From: Micromonospora sp. NBC_01796
Lineage (GTDB): Bacteria; Actinomycetota; Actinomycetes; Mycobacteriales; Micromonosporaceae
Direction: 5' to 3'
Length of the DNA stretch: 64,000 nucleotides
Assembly (NCBI RefSeq): GCF_035917455.1
Contig: NZ_CP109078.1
Span: 4,443,501 to 4,507,500 of the forward strand
How positions within the stretch are numbered: position 1 is the first letter of the stretch; each line of letters begins with the position of its first letter. The notes beneath the pieces were generated by a model. The model worked only from the letters and a program-made list of their open reading frames with translations, was not told the DNA's origin and searched no databases. This document shows, piece after piece, positions 24,162 through 30,832 of the stretch. A program made the translations under genes and the position numbers.

Positions 24162-25162
24162 CCTGGCTCACCTGGCGCCAATTCCGTATCCAGGCGTGGA
24201 TGGCGCTCGCCGCCCTGGCCGCGCTCGTGGTCGCGCTGACCGTCACCGGACCGAACCTGGCCCGGCTGTCCCGCAGCACCGGGCTGGCCGCCTGCCAGGC
24301 GAACTGCACGGCAGCCGCCGACACCTTCGTCAACGAGGCGATGACCGTGGTGAACAGCCGCGTCTACGTCGTCGCCCTCGTGTTCATGTTCGTGCTGCCC
24401 GGGATCATCGGGGTGTTCTGGGGCGCGCCGCTGATCGCCCGTGAGCTGGAGACCGGCACCCACCGGCTGATCTGGAACCAGAGCGTGACCCGTACCCGGT
24501 GGTTGGCGGTGAAGCTCGTCGGAGTCGGACTGGTCAGCATGGCCACGGCCGGTGTGTTCAGTCTCGCGGTGACCTGGTGGGCCGCGCCCATCGACAAGGC
24601 CAACCTCGACCGGATGCTGCCGCTGGTCTTCCCGGGCCGGGGCATCGTCCCGATCGGGTACGCCGCCTTCGCGTTCGTGGTCGGGGTGACCGCCGGCATG
24701 CTCGTACGTCGCACCATCCCGGCCATGGCCGTCACCCTCGTGGTGGTCGTCGCGGCCCTGGTCGCCTCGCCCCTCTACCTCCGCCCGCACCTGGTCACCC
24801 CGGTCAGCTTCACCGCGCCGCTGGACACCTCGGCCATGCAGTCGGTACGCATCACCGAGAGCGACATGACCGTCACCGGCCAGGTGAATCAACCGGGCGC
24901 CTGGGTGGTGTCCAACAGGACCGTCACCCCGAGCGGCCAGCAGTTCACCGGCCCGGCCGATCTTCAGACCTGCGGCCGGAAGACCTTCTCCAAGGAGGGA
25001 TGCACCGCCTGGCTCGCCTCGCTCGACCTCCGGCAGCAGGCCGCCTACCAACCGGCCAACCGGTTCTGGGCCCTCCAGTGGTACGAGACGGCCGTCTTCG
25101 TCGCCCTCAGCGTGCTCCTGTCCGCCTTCTGCTTCTGGTGGGTACGCCGCAGGCTCGCCTAG
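24158..25162 (+). CDS. ABC transporter permease
   Basis: A 334-residue membrane protein with six likely helices: one near the N-terminus (AWMALAALAALVVALTV), four central (VALVFMFVLPGIIGVFWG to MAVTLVVVVAALVAS) and one near the C-terminus (TAVFVALSVLLSAFCFWWV). Between helices 5 and 6 lies a large outside loop of about 100 residues with two cysteines (CGRKTFSKEGC). It partners the ATPase at 23271; the start overlaps its stop. Confidence 0.88.
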   Translation: MTWLTWRQFRIQAWMALAALAALVVALTVTGPNLARLSRSTGLAACQANCTAAADTFVNEAMTVVNSRVYVVALVFMFVLPGIIGVFWGAPLIARELETGTHRLIWNQSVTRTRWLAVKLVGVGLVSMATAGVFSLAVTWWAAPIDKANLDRMLPLVFPGRGIVPIGYAAFAFVVGVTAGMLVRRTIPAMAVTLVVVVAALVASPLYLRPHLVTPVSFTAPLDTSAMQSVRITESDMTVTGQVNQPGAWVVSNRTVTPSGQQFTGPADLQTCGRKTFSKEGCTAWLASLDLRQQAAYQPANRFWALQWYETAVFVALSVLLSAFCFWWVRRRLA

Positions 25163-25217
25163 CCCCGCCGGTCAGCCCGGGAACGGAGAGCGCACCGTCC
25201 GGTGCCGGTGCCGGTGC

Positions 25218-25493
25218 TCAGATCGCGCGGAGTCGGCGACGGGTCGGGGGATCCTTGATCCAGCCGATGAACCGAGCCTCCACCTGCTTGGCGGTCAGTT
25301 CGGGCAGGGCGGGTGCCGCCTTGTCGCGGAAGTGACGCATGAACGCGGCCAACCGATGGGGGTCGTTCGGGTAGAGGATCCACATCCGGCGCCGGAAGAT
25401 CGGACAGGGCCACTCCAGGCCGTCGTCGCGGCAGAGCCAGTCGTCGCCGGGGCGGTGCGGGGCGCTCAGGTCGTCGTCGATCTCGTCGGTCAC
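25218..25493 (-). CDS. Small hypothetical protein with WPCP motif
   Basis: A 91-residue protein (DDWLCRDDGLEWPCPIFRRRMWILYPNDPHRLAAFMRHFRDKAAPALPELTAKQVEARFIGWIKD, in parts). The C-terminal FIGWI and the paired Cys in LCRDDGLEWPCP resemble the next upstream protein (RFIGW, ICRLVAQPWPC), so they look like paralogues. No transmembrane segment. GTG 25493 has AAAGGAG eight bases upstream. I know similar unnamed proteins in Micromonosporaceae, without function. Confidence 0.72.
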   Translation of the reverse strand: MTDEIDDDLSAPHRPGDDWLCRDDGLEWPCPIFRRRMWILYPNDPHRLAAFMRHFRDKAAPALPELTAKQVEARFIGWIKDPPTRRRLRAI

Positions 25494-25533
25494 GCCGGCG
25501 CTCCTTTCATCGTGAGCCGTGGTCCGTTCCCCA

Positions 25534-25815
25534 TCAGGTACGGCGCACGGGCACCCAGCCGATGAAGCGTTCGTCGAGAACGCGGGAATCGGGCGGGGTG
25601 CGGAGCTTCGGGGCGATGGTGTCGAGGTCACCGAGCGCCTCGACGAACTGGCCGGCGAGGAGCAGGGTCAGGCTCGGCGTCCTGTCGCGGAAGCCGTCGA
25701 CCAGGGCGAGCCGCGCATCGGCGCAGGGCCAGGGCTGGGCGACGAGGCGGCAGATCCACAATGGACGTAAGGGTAGATGTAGGGCAGGCGCGATGATCGA
25801 CCGGGCCACCCTCAC
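25534..25815 (-). CDS. Small hypothetical protein with WPC motif
   Basis: A 93-residue protein. LPLRPLWICRLVAQPWPCADARLALVDGFRDR and DERFIGWVPVRR place it in the same unnamed group as the 25218 protein, with a spaced Cys pair and a final GW motif. The start is GTG 25815, overlapping the stop of the preceding gene (GTGA), with GGAGG nine bases upstream. The gap to the 25218 gene is 40 bp, so the three genes form a small operon. Confidence 0.68.
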   Translation of the reverse strand: MRVARSIIAPALHLPLRPLWICRLVAQPWPCADARLALVDGFRDRTPSLTLLLAGQFVEALGDLDTIAPKLRTPPDSRVLDERFIGWVPVRRT

Positions 25816-26057
25816 ACCCCACACCCTCCGGGTACGGCAACCGCCTGCGCTGGTGCGTACCCCGGGAGTGCCTGCACCCGGACGATCAGCGCGCGGTCCG
25901 GTCCATCGCCTCCACCAGGCAGGATCTCCACGCCGATCAGCCCCTGCCAGGCGTCGGCGCCCTCGGGCACGTGCGTGACCCGCAGCCGCAGGGTGCCCTC
26001 GCCGAGGTCCTCGGCCTCGTCGCGTACGCCGAACAGCGCCGACCCGACTCGGCGCAT
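25812..26057 (-). CDS. Small hypothetical protein, first of a three-gene set
   Basis: An 81-residue protein (MRRVGSALFGVRDEAEDLGEGTLRLRVTHVPEGADAW...). The TLRLRVTHV and LIGVEI segments look like a small beta-rich domain I have seen in unnamed Micromonospora proteins. The GTGA overlap with the next gene supports it as real. The start at 26057 is less certain, because the ribosome site is weak and a strong hairpin (26070-26112) lies only 12 bases upstream. Confidence 0.55.
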   Translation of the reverse strand: MRRVGSALFGVRDEAEDLGEGTLRLRVTHVPEGADAWQGLIGVEILPGGGDGPDRALIVRVQALPGYAPAQAVAVPGGCGV

Positions 26058-26069
26058 GTTCTTTGTGGG

Positions 26070-26112
26070 GCGGAACGCTCGGCAGGGATGCCGCCCTGGT
26101 CGAGCGTTCCGC
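26070..26112 (-). terminator. Strong hairpin (terminator or attenuator)
   Basis: GCGGAACGCTCG (26070-26081) pairs perfectly with 26101-26112, and CAGGG/CCCTG inside extend it. It lies after the secreted protein gene (stop 26141) and just before the small three-gene set, both on the minus strand. Confidence 0.7.
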
Positions 26113-26140
26113 GTGGTCCGCCGTCGGGTCCCGCCGTGGA

Positions 26141-26446
26141 CTAGAGCGGGCGGCGGTGGTCGCTGAAGGTGTAGACGGATGGCGCCCCATCGGCAGCCCG
26201 GCGGTACCACAGATTTCCAGCCGTACTGGTGCAGACGCCGTTGATGGTGTAGGTGTACTCGTCGAAGGCGTAACCAGTTGGGTCGGCGCTGGCGGCATAC
26301 CACTCGCGGAACGGTGCCATGTCCTTGAACCGCATTTGCTGCCACTGGATGGATTGGCAGCCGGCAGCACTCGCAGGTTGAGGAATGGCGACGGCACCCA
26401 TCGAGAGTGTGGCGGTCACGACCGCTACCCGTAGTAGACGCCTCAT
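26141..26446 (-). CDS. Small secreted protein of unknown function
   Basis: A 101-residue protein with a signal peptide (MRRLLRVAVVTATLSMGAVA, cut after ASAA) and a mature part of about 76 residues. Two cysteines, one at the mature start (GCQS) and one central (NGVCTS), could bond. Aromatic-rich (WYAASADPTGYAFDEYTYTI, NLWYRRA). I do not recognise the family. ATG 26446 has GGGGAG six bases upstream. The 198-bp gap beyond it (26447-26644) shows no gene. Confidence 0.75.
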   Translation of the reverse strand: MRRLLRVAVVTATLSMGAVAIPQPASAAGCQSIQWQQMRFKDMAPFREWYAASADPTGYAFDEYTYTINGVCTSTAGNLWYRRAADGAPSVYTFSDHRRPL

Positions 26447-26644
26447 GATTTCTCCCCGCTGTCGGTAGTAACTCCACATGGCTCTGAATGAGTCCATGGG
26501 TACGTGATCTGGCTCAGCGTATTGACGCCGGACGGTTGGGTGCCAGCGTCGATGCGCGTCCCGGACAGCGGGGGCGTGTCCGGCCTGATTGCAGGCTTGT
26601 CCGGTGGTTGTCCCGGACAGGAACTGCCGATCCGAGCAAGCCTG

Positions 26645-27253
26645 TCAGTAGGAAGGCTCCGGAGGTGTGGCGAAGATACGGGCGTAGATGGCATCGATCA
26701 CGTCGTTCTTCGCCAGGTTATAGTCGCCGGGTCGGTCTGCGGTGTTCCGGGCGAGGCGCCGCTTGGTTGTCGCGTACAGTTCCCGGTCCTCCGGATGCGA
26801 GCGCAGCCAATCGCGGAACAGCCGGTGCCGTACGGGTTCCGGCGCGTCCTGGGGCCACACGTGCAGGTTGACGTCCTCGGCGGTGCTGACAAGCATCCGG
26901 TGCCCGTGCCACCACGGCTCGCGGAGGACGAGTCGGTAGCCGAGCGTTTCCAACGCGGGGACGTAGCGGGACTCGTCCGTCGTGTCCTCGACGAGGAGAT
27001 CGATGTCGATGATGGGCTTCGCCGCCAGTCCCGGCACCGACGTGGACCCGACGTGTTCCACTCCGACGACCAGGCCGCCGAGCGCTTCGGTGAGCGGCGA
27101 GCTGGCGGCGGCGAACCGGTCCACCCAGGCCGGGTCGTAGTCCTCGATGACGATCGACTGCCACCTCGCCGGCGGATCGCCCACCAGGGCGGCGGCCATT
27201 TGCTCGGGGGTGCCGTGATAGCGCTGCGTGACGTCCTGCGGGTACTCGGCCAA
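26645..27253 (-). CDS. GrpB/UPF0157 nucleotidyltransferase-like protein
   Basis: About 202 residues. The GrpB core is clear: VGVEHVGSTSVPGLAAKPIIDIDLLV (in parts), where GSTSVPG and DIDLLV are the nucleotidyltransferase-fold motifs, then WWHGHRMLV and NLHVWPQD. Biochemical role of the family is largely unknown. I chose TTG 27253 because GGAGG lies five bases upstream; ATG at MAAALVGD is a shorter alternative. The N-terminal 30 residues are outside the family core. Confidence 0.85.
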   Translation of the reverse strand: MAEYPQDVTQRYHGTPEQMAAALVGDPPARWQSIVIEDYDPAWVDRFAAASSPLTEALGGLVVGVEHVGSTSVPGLAAKPIIDIDLLVEDTTDESRYVPALETLGYRLVLREPWWHGHRMLVSTAEDVNLHVWPQDAPEPVRHRLFRDWLRSHPEDRELYATTKRRLARNTADRPGDYNLAKNDVIDAIYARIFATPPEPSY

Positions 27254-27331
27254 CTCAACCTCCGGAGATTGCAAAGTTGGCCAGACTACGACATCCGAGA
27301 CGGCTACCCCCATGCGACCTAGCATGACCTC

Positions 27332-27676
27332 GTGACGACCATAGATCTGTTCGCGGGAATCCCGGTCCGCGACTACGCCTCGGCGGCTGCCTGGTACGAG
27401 CGACTTCTCGGCGCCCCGCCGGCATTTCTGCCCAACGACGTCGAAGCGGTGTGGGAGCTGGCCGAGCACCGGTACGTCTTCATCGAGGTACGGCCCGAGC
27501 ACGCGGGGCACGCCATGCACACCGTTTTCGTGGACGACTTCGACGCCCGCATCCCCCAGATCGCCGAACGGGGTCTGGAGCCGGACGAGCGCGAAACCTA
27601 CGACAACGGCGTACGCAAAGCCACTTTCCGCGACCCGGACGGCAACGAACTCGCCTTCGGCGGCGCCCCGCTCTAA
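27332..27676 (+). CDS. VOC-family (glyoxalase-like) protein
   Basis: A 114-residue VOC fold protein: FAGIPVRDYASAAAWYERLLGAPP and FRDPDGNELAFGG are the two typical ends. Members include glyoxalases, dioxygenases and resistance proteins; no specific substrate is suggested. GTG 27332 has no clear ribosome site, so it may be leaderless. It is divergent from the GrpB gene, 78 bp apart. Confidence 0.85.
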   Translation: MTTIDLFAGIPVRDYASAAAWYERLLGAPPAFLPNDVEAVWELAEHRYVFIEVRPEHAGHAMHTVFVDDFDARIPQIAERGLEPDERETYDNGVRKATFRDPDGNELAFGGAPL

Positions 27677-27700
27677 CCCCCCGCCCCCGCCCCCGCCCGG

Positions 27701-27772
27701 CGATCTTGCACTTGTGGCGGTACGCAAAACCCAATAAGTCAGGCATTCCCGGGCGCCACAACTGCAAGATCG
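27701..27772. repeat. Intergenic inverted repeat with GATCTTGCA core
   Basis: CGATCTTGCACTTGTGGCG (27701-27719) pairs with 27754-27772 with one mismatch and a 34-base loop. It fills most of the 127-bp gap between the VOC and GNAT genes. From memory, similar sequences with GATCTTGCA cores recur between genes in Micromonosporaceae, which suggests a dispersed repeat rather than a gene-specific site. Confidence 0.75.
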
Positions 27773-27803
27773 ACAAGGGGAGTGGGGTGGGAGACTCAGC
27801 TAC

Positions 27804-28256
27804 GTGAGGATCGGGCGGGCGGGTGTGGGTGACGTTGTGGGCTTGGGCCGGCTGTTGTGGGTGGACACTCTTGAGGAGGAGCCGGCGCGGGGGGCCGTTG
27901 AGGCGTTCGGGGTGGAGCTTGCGGGGTGGTGGGGTGCGCACGAGGACTCGCATGTGGCGTTTGTTGCTCGGCTGGGCGGACCGGAGATCGTCGGCATGGC
28001 CTGGGTCGCGCTCGTACCCCGCGTCCCGAGACCCGGCGCGACGAGTCGGCTGTCCGCGGACATCCAGAGCGTTTTTGTCATGCCGGAACATCGAGGCCGG
28101 GGGATCGGCTCGGCGCTCGTACGGGCTGCTTCGGAACATGCGACCGACCTCGGTGCCGTTCGCGTGACGGTCCATTCCGGCCGCAGGGCGGTGCCGGTGT
28201 ACGAACGGCTGGGCTTCGAGTCGTCCCGGCAACTCCTCCAGCGACCGCCGGACTAG
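27804..28256 (+). CDS. GNAT-family N-acetyltransferase
   Basis: A 150-residue acetyltransferase. Acetyl-CoA binding motif A is SVFVMPEHRGRGIGSALV (with R/Q-x-x-G-x-G/A as RGRGIG), and VPVYERLGFE is motif B. Substrate unknown. Start GTG 27804; the ribosome site is weak. It lies downstream of the VOC gene and the repeat. Confidence 0.87.
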   Translation: MRIGRAGVGDVVGLGRLLWVDTLEEEPARGAVEAFGVELAGWWGAHEDSHVAFVARLGGPEIVGMAWVALVPRVPRPGATSRLSADIQSVFVMPEHRGRGIGSALVRAASEHATDLGAVRVTVHSGRRAVPVYERLGFESSRQLLQRPPD

Positions 28257-28296
28257 CGCGGCGCTCAGGTGTGTGGCCTCCGGTCAGGTCGGAAAT

Positions 28297-29313
28297 TCAG
28301 CCACGTTCGGCGTACGCCGGTAGGTGGCGGGCGACCTCGTCCGGGGAGGGCATCCGGGCGATCTCGTCGGCGATCGTACGGGCCGCGTCGCGGTGGTAGT
28401 TGTGTCCGTCGCGCGGCAGCAGCTTCCGTACCTGCTCGGCGACCGCGTCCGGGCTCACCTCGTCGGGGAGCAGGCGCAGCCCGGCGCCGGCCGCGCTGAC
28501 CGCGTCGGAGTTGGCGAACTGGTCGGCCCCCTGGGGCAGGAACAGCTGCGGGGCGCCGACGCCGAGCGCGCCGAGGGTGGTGCCGCTGCCGCCGTGGTGC
28601 ACCACCACGTCGACGTACGGCAGCAGTTCCGCCTGGGGTGACCAGGTCTGCACGGTGACGTTGTCCGGCAGGTCGCCGAGCTGCTCGGGGCGTACCCGGC
28701 CGGCGGCGACCACCACGCGCGCGTCCAGCGTCGCCAAGCCCTCGATGGCCGTGGTGAGCAGCTCGGGGGTGCCGAACGCGGTGCCGAGGGTCAGGTAGAT
28801 CAGCGGCTGCGAGCCGCGCTGGATGGCCCCGGTCGCCGCGGCGGCCGGGGCGGAGAACGGGACGGGGCGCAGGACGAGGCGTTCCTCGGTGGCGAGGAAG
28901 TGCTCGTCCTGTAGGGAGGGCGGGCAGATGTCGACGTGCGGGCGTCCGGGAGCCTCGGTGTTGTTCGTGGGCAGATCGAAGCCGATGCCCTCGGGGATCA
29001 GGCGTCCGAATCCGTGCCAGATGCCGGGGATGCCGGCCCGCGCGGCGGCGACGGCCGCTCCGGGCAGACCCCATTCGTGTACGACGAGATCGGGCTTCAG
29101 TCGTGCCAGTTCGGGTTCCAGGTCCTCGGCGTAGATCTCGTAGAACGAGTCCGCGGGGCGGAAGGGCCGCAGTCCGTTCGCCGCCAACGCCCCGTGCACG
29201 TCCTCACCGGCGGCGAAGTGGACCTCGTACCCGGCGTCGCGTGCGGCGATCGCGAGCGGGATCAGCGGATAGGTGTGTCCCACCGAGGCAAGGCTGGCGA
29301 ACAGTACGCGCAT
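28297..29313 (-). CDS. UDP/dTDP-sugar glycosyltransferase (GT1, macrolide type)
   Basis: A 338-residue GT-B enzyme. N-domain opens MRVLFASLASVGHTYPLIPLA; the nucleotide-sugar site is VVHHGGSGTTLGALGVGAPQLFLPQGADQFANSDAV (in parts), the signature of MGT/EryCIII-like enzymes that sugar-coat small molecules. It is shorter than most (about 390). No biosynthetic cluster is nearby, so it may modify imported or foreign compounds, as macrolide-inactivating transferases do; this is inference. ATG 29313. Confidence 0.88.
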   Translation of the reverse strand: MRVLFASLASVGHTYPLIPLAIAARDAGYEVHFAAGEDVHGALAANGLRPFRPADSFYEIYAEDLEPELARLKPDLVVHEWGLPGAAVAAARAGIPGIWHGFGRLIPEGIGFDLPTNNTEAPGRPHVDICPPSLQDEHFLATEERLVLRPVPFSAPAAAATGAIQRGSQPLIYLTLGTAFGTPELLTTAIEGLATLDARVVVAAGRVRPEQLGDLPDNVTVQTWSPQAELLPYVDVVVHHGGSGTTLGALGVGAPQLFLPQGADQFANSDAVSAAGAGLRLLPDEVSPDAVAEQVRKLLPRDGHNYHRDAARTIADEIARMPSPDEVARHLPAYAERG

Positions 29314-29366
29314 GCCGAGAATCTACGCAGGACACCGTGCCACCCGGTCCGGGCGGGCTCGGGGGA

Positions 29367-30545
29367 TCAGGCGACGGAGAACGTGATCGTTCCGGTGTAG
29401 GAGCCGGCGACGGCGGACAGGGGCACCTCGATCGTGACGGTCGGATCCCAGGTCGCGGTGTTGTTGCCGACGCCGTCCGTGAGGGTGTAGGCGATACGTT
29501 CCTCGTCGATGATCTCGGCGTCGTCCTCCGTGGGTTGGCCCGAGGTGAACGTCCCCGCGCCCGTGGTGTCGGCGATTCCCGACCAGTAGGAGATGTACTC
29601 GTTCGAGATCGTCGCGAGCGGGATGTCGGTGTTGGTGAAGTCCGTGGCGACGACCGTCGCGATCCACGACGGTTCCGACAGGAGGCGCTCGTCCGTCACC
29701 GTCACCGGGCCCAGGTTGTCCGACAGGATCCCGTCGGGGCTGGCGCTGCCCAGGTCCACCGGTGCCGGCGCGGTGATCGACAACTCGCCCGGTACGGCGC
29801 AGGTCGATGCGGTGATCGTCGTGGTGTCCAGGCTGACCTGGCCGCTGCTGGCCAGCGCCCGACCGTCGACCTCCGCTCCTCCGGCGCTGCTGATCGAGGC
29901 GGACGCGAGGATGTCACCGCGCAGTACGGAGTCGATGCCGAGCGTCGCGGAGCTGCCGACCTGCCAGAAGACGTTGCAGGACTGCGCTCCGTTGGCCAGG
30001 GTGACCGTGCTCGAGGTGCCGGTGGTGAGGGTGGAGGCGGCCTTGAAGATGAAGACGGCGTTCGGGTCACCCTCGGCGTCGAGGGTCAACGCCCCGGAGA
30101 GCTCGAACGCTCCCGAAACGGATTCGTACACGCCGGTGGGCAGGGTGGTTCCGCCGAGGTCCTCCGCCACCGTGCCGGTGGTCGTACGCCCCGCGGCGTT
30201 GTTGTACGCGGTGGTCAGATCGATCTGGGCCTGTATGGCCGGGGCGTCGTCGGGGTGGATGTCCCCGTTGACCACGCCGGGAGGGAATCCGCTCACCGTC
30301 GCGCCCGGGCTCACCCCAAGGTCGCCGTTGACCACCGACAACCCGGTGTTCGTGACCGTCGTGCCGGCGAGCACCGCGAAGTCGGCGGCTGTGCCCAGCG
30401 GCACCGGCACCGTGAGCGCGCTCGCCACGGGTGACCTGACCAGGACGATCGCGACCGTCGTCGCGAAGATCAAGGTCAGTGCCAGTGCGGTCCGGACAGC
30501 GGCGGTGATCGTCCGGCGGGCACCCGTGGGTCTGGGGGGCGGCAT
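29367..30545 (-). CDS. Secreted ice-binding-like protein (DUF3494)
   Basis: A 392-residue exported protein. After a long signal/anchor segment (ITAAVRTALALTLIFATTVAIVLV) comes a DUF3494 domain of about 200 residues: LGTAADFAVLAGTTVTNTG, VNGDLGVSPG, GDIHPDDAPAIQAQIDLTTAYN, LPTGVYE, TLDAEGDPNAVFIFKA, FWQVGSSATLG. This fold forms the beta-helix of ice-binding proteins but is also common as an adhesin-like module. The last 140 residues form a second beta domain (LSITAPAPVDLGSASP ... SYTGTITFSVA) resembling WxL-type surface domains. ATG 30545. Ice binding is not certain in this group. Confidence 0.8.
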   Translation of the reverse strand: MPPPRPTGARRTITAAVRTALALTLIFATTVAIVLVRSPVASALTVPVPLGTAADFAVLAGTTVTNTGLSVVNGDLGVSPGATVSGFPPGVVNGDIHPDDAPAIQAQIDLTTAYNNAAGRTTTGTVAEDLGGTTLPTGVYESVSGAFELSGALTLDAEGDPNAVFIFKAASTLTTGTSSTVTLANGAQSCNVFWQVGSSATLGIDSVLRGDILASASISSAGGAEVDGRALASSGQVSLDTTTITASTCAVPGELSITAPAPVDLGSASPDGILSDNLGPVTVTDERLLSEPSWIATVVATDFTNTDIPLATISNEYISYWSGIADTTGAGTFTSGQPTEDDAEIIDEERIAYTLTDGVGNNTATWDPTVTIEVPLSAVAGSYTGTITFSVA

Positions 30546-30832
30546 GGGTCTCCCCTCGGTGCCGGCATACGGAAGGAACGGATAATTTCACCTTAAGGAC
30601 CTGAAGTGGGCTAAGTGTCCGAAACTCGCTCAATTGAGCCCTTACCGTGCGGTCAGGTGTCCAGCGGCACGATGTCGTGGTCGGCGTCGCCGTGCGATCA
30701 GCGGGTACGGACCGGCGGAACGGCCCGGCCCTACGGTCGGGTCTGCCCTACCCCGGTGGCCCGGACAGCCCTACCCGCAACCGGGGTGTGAGCCGGATCG
30801 ATCGAGGACCGCCCAGCTCATAGCGTCGAAGC

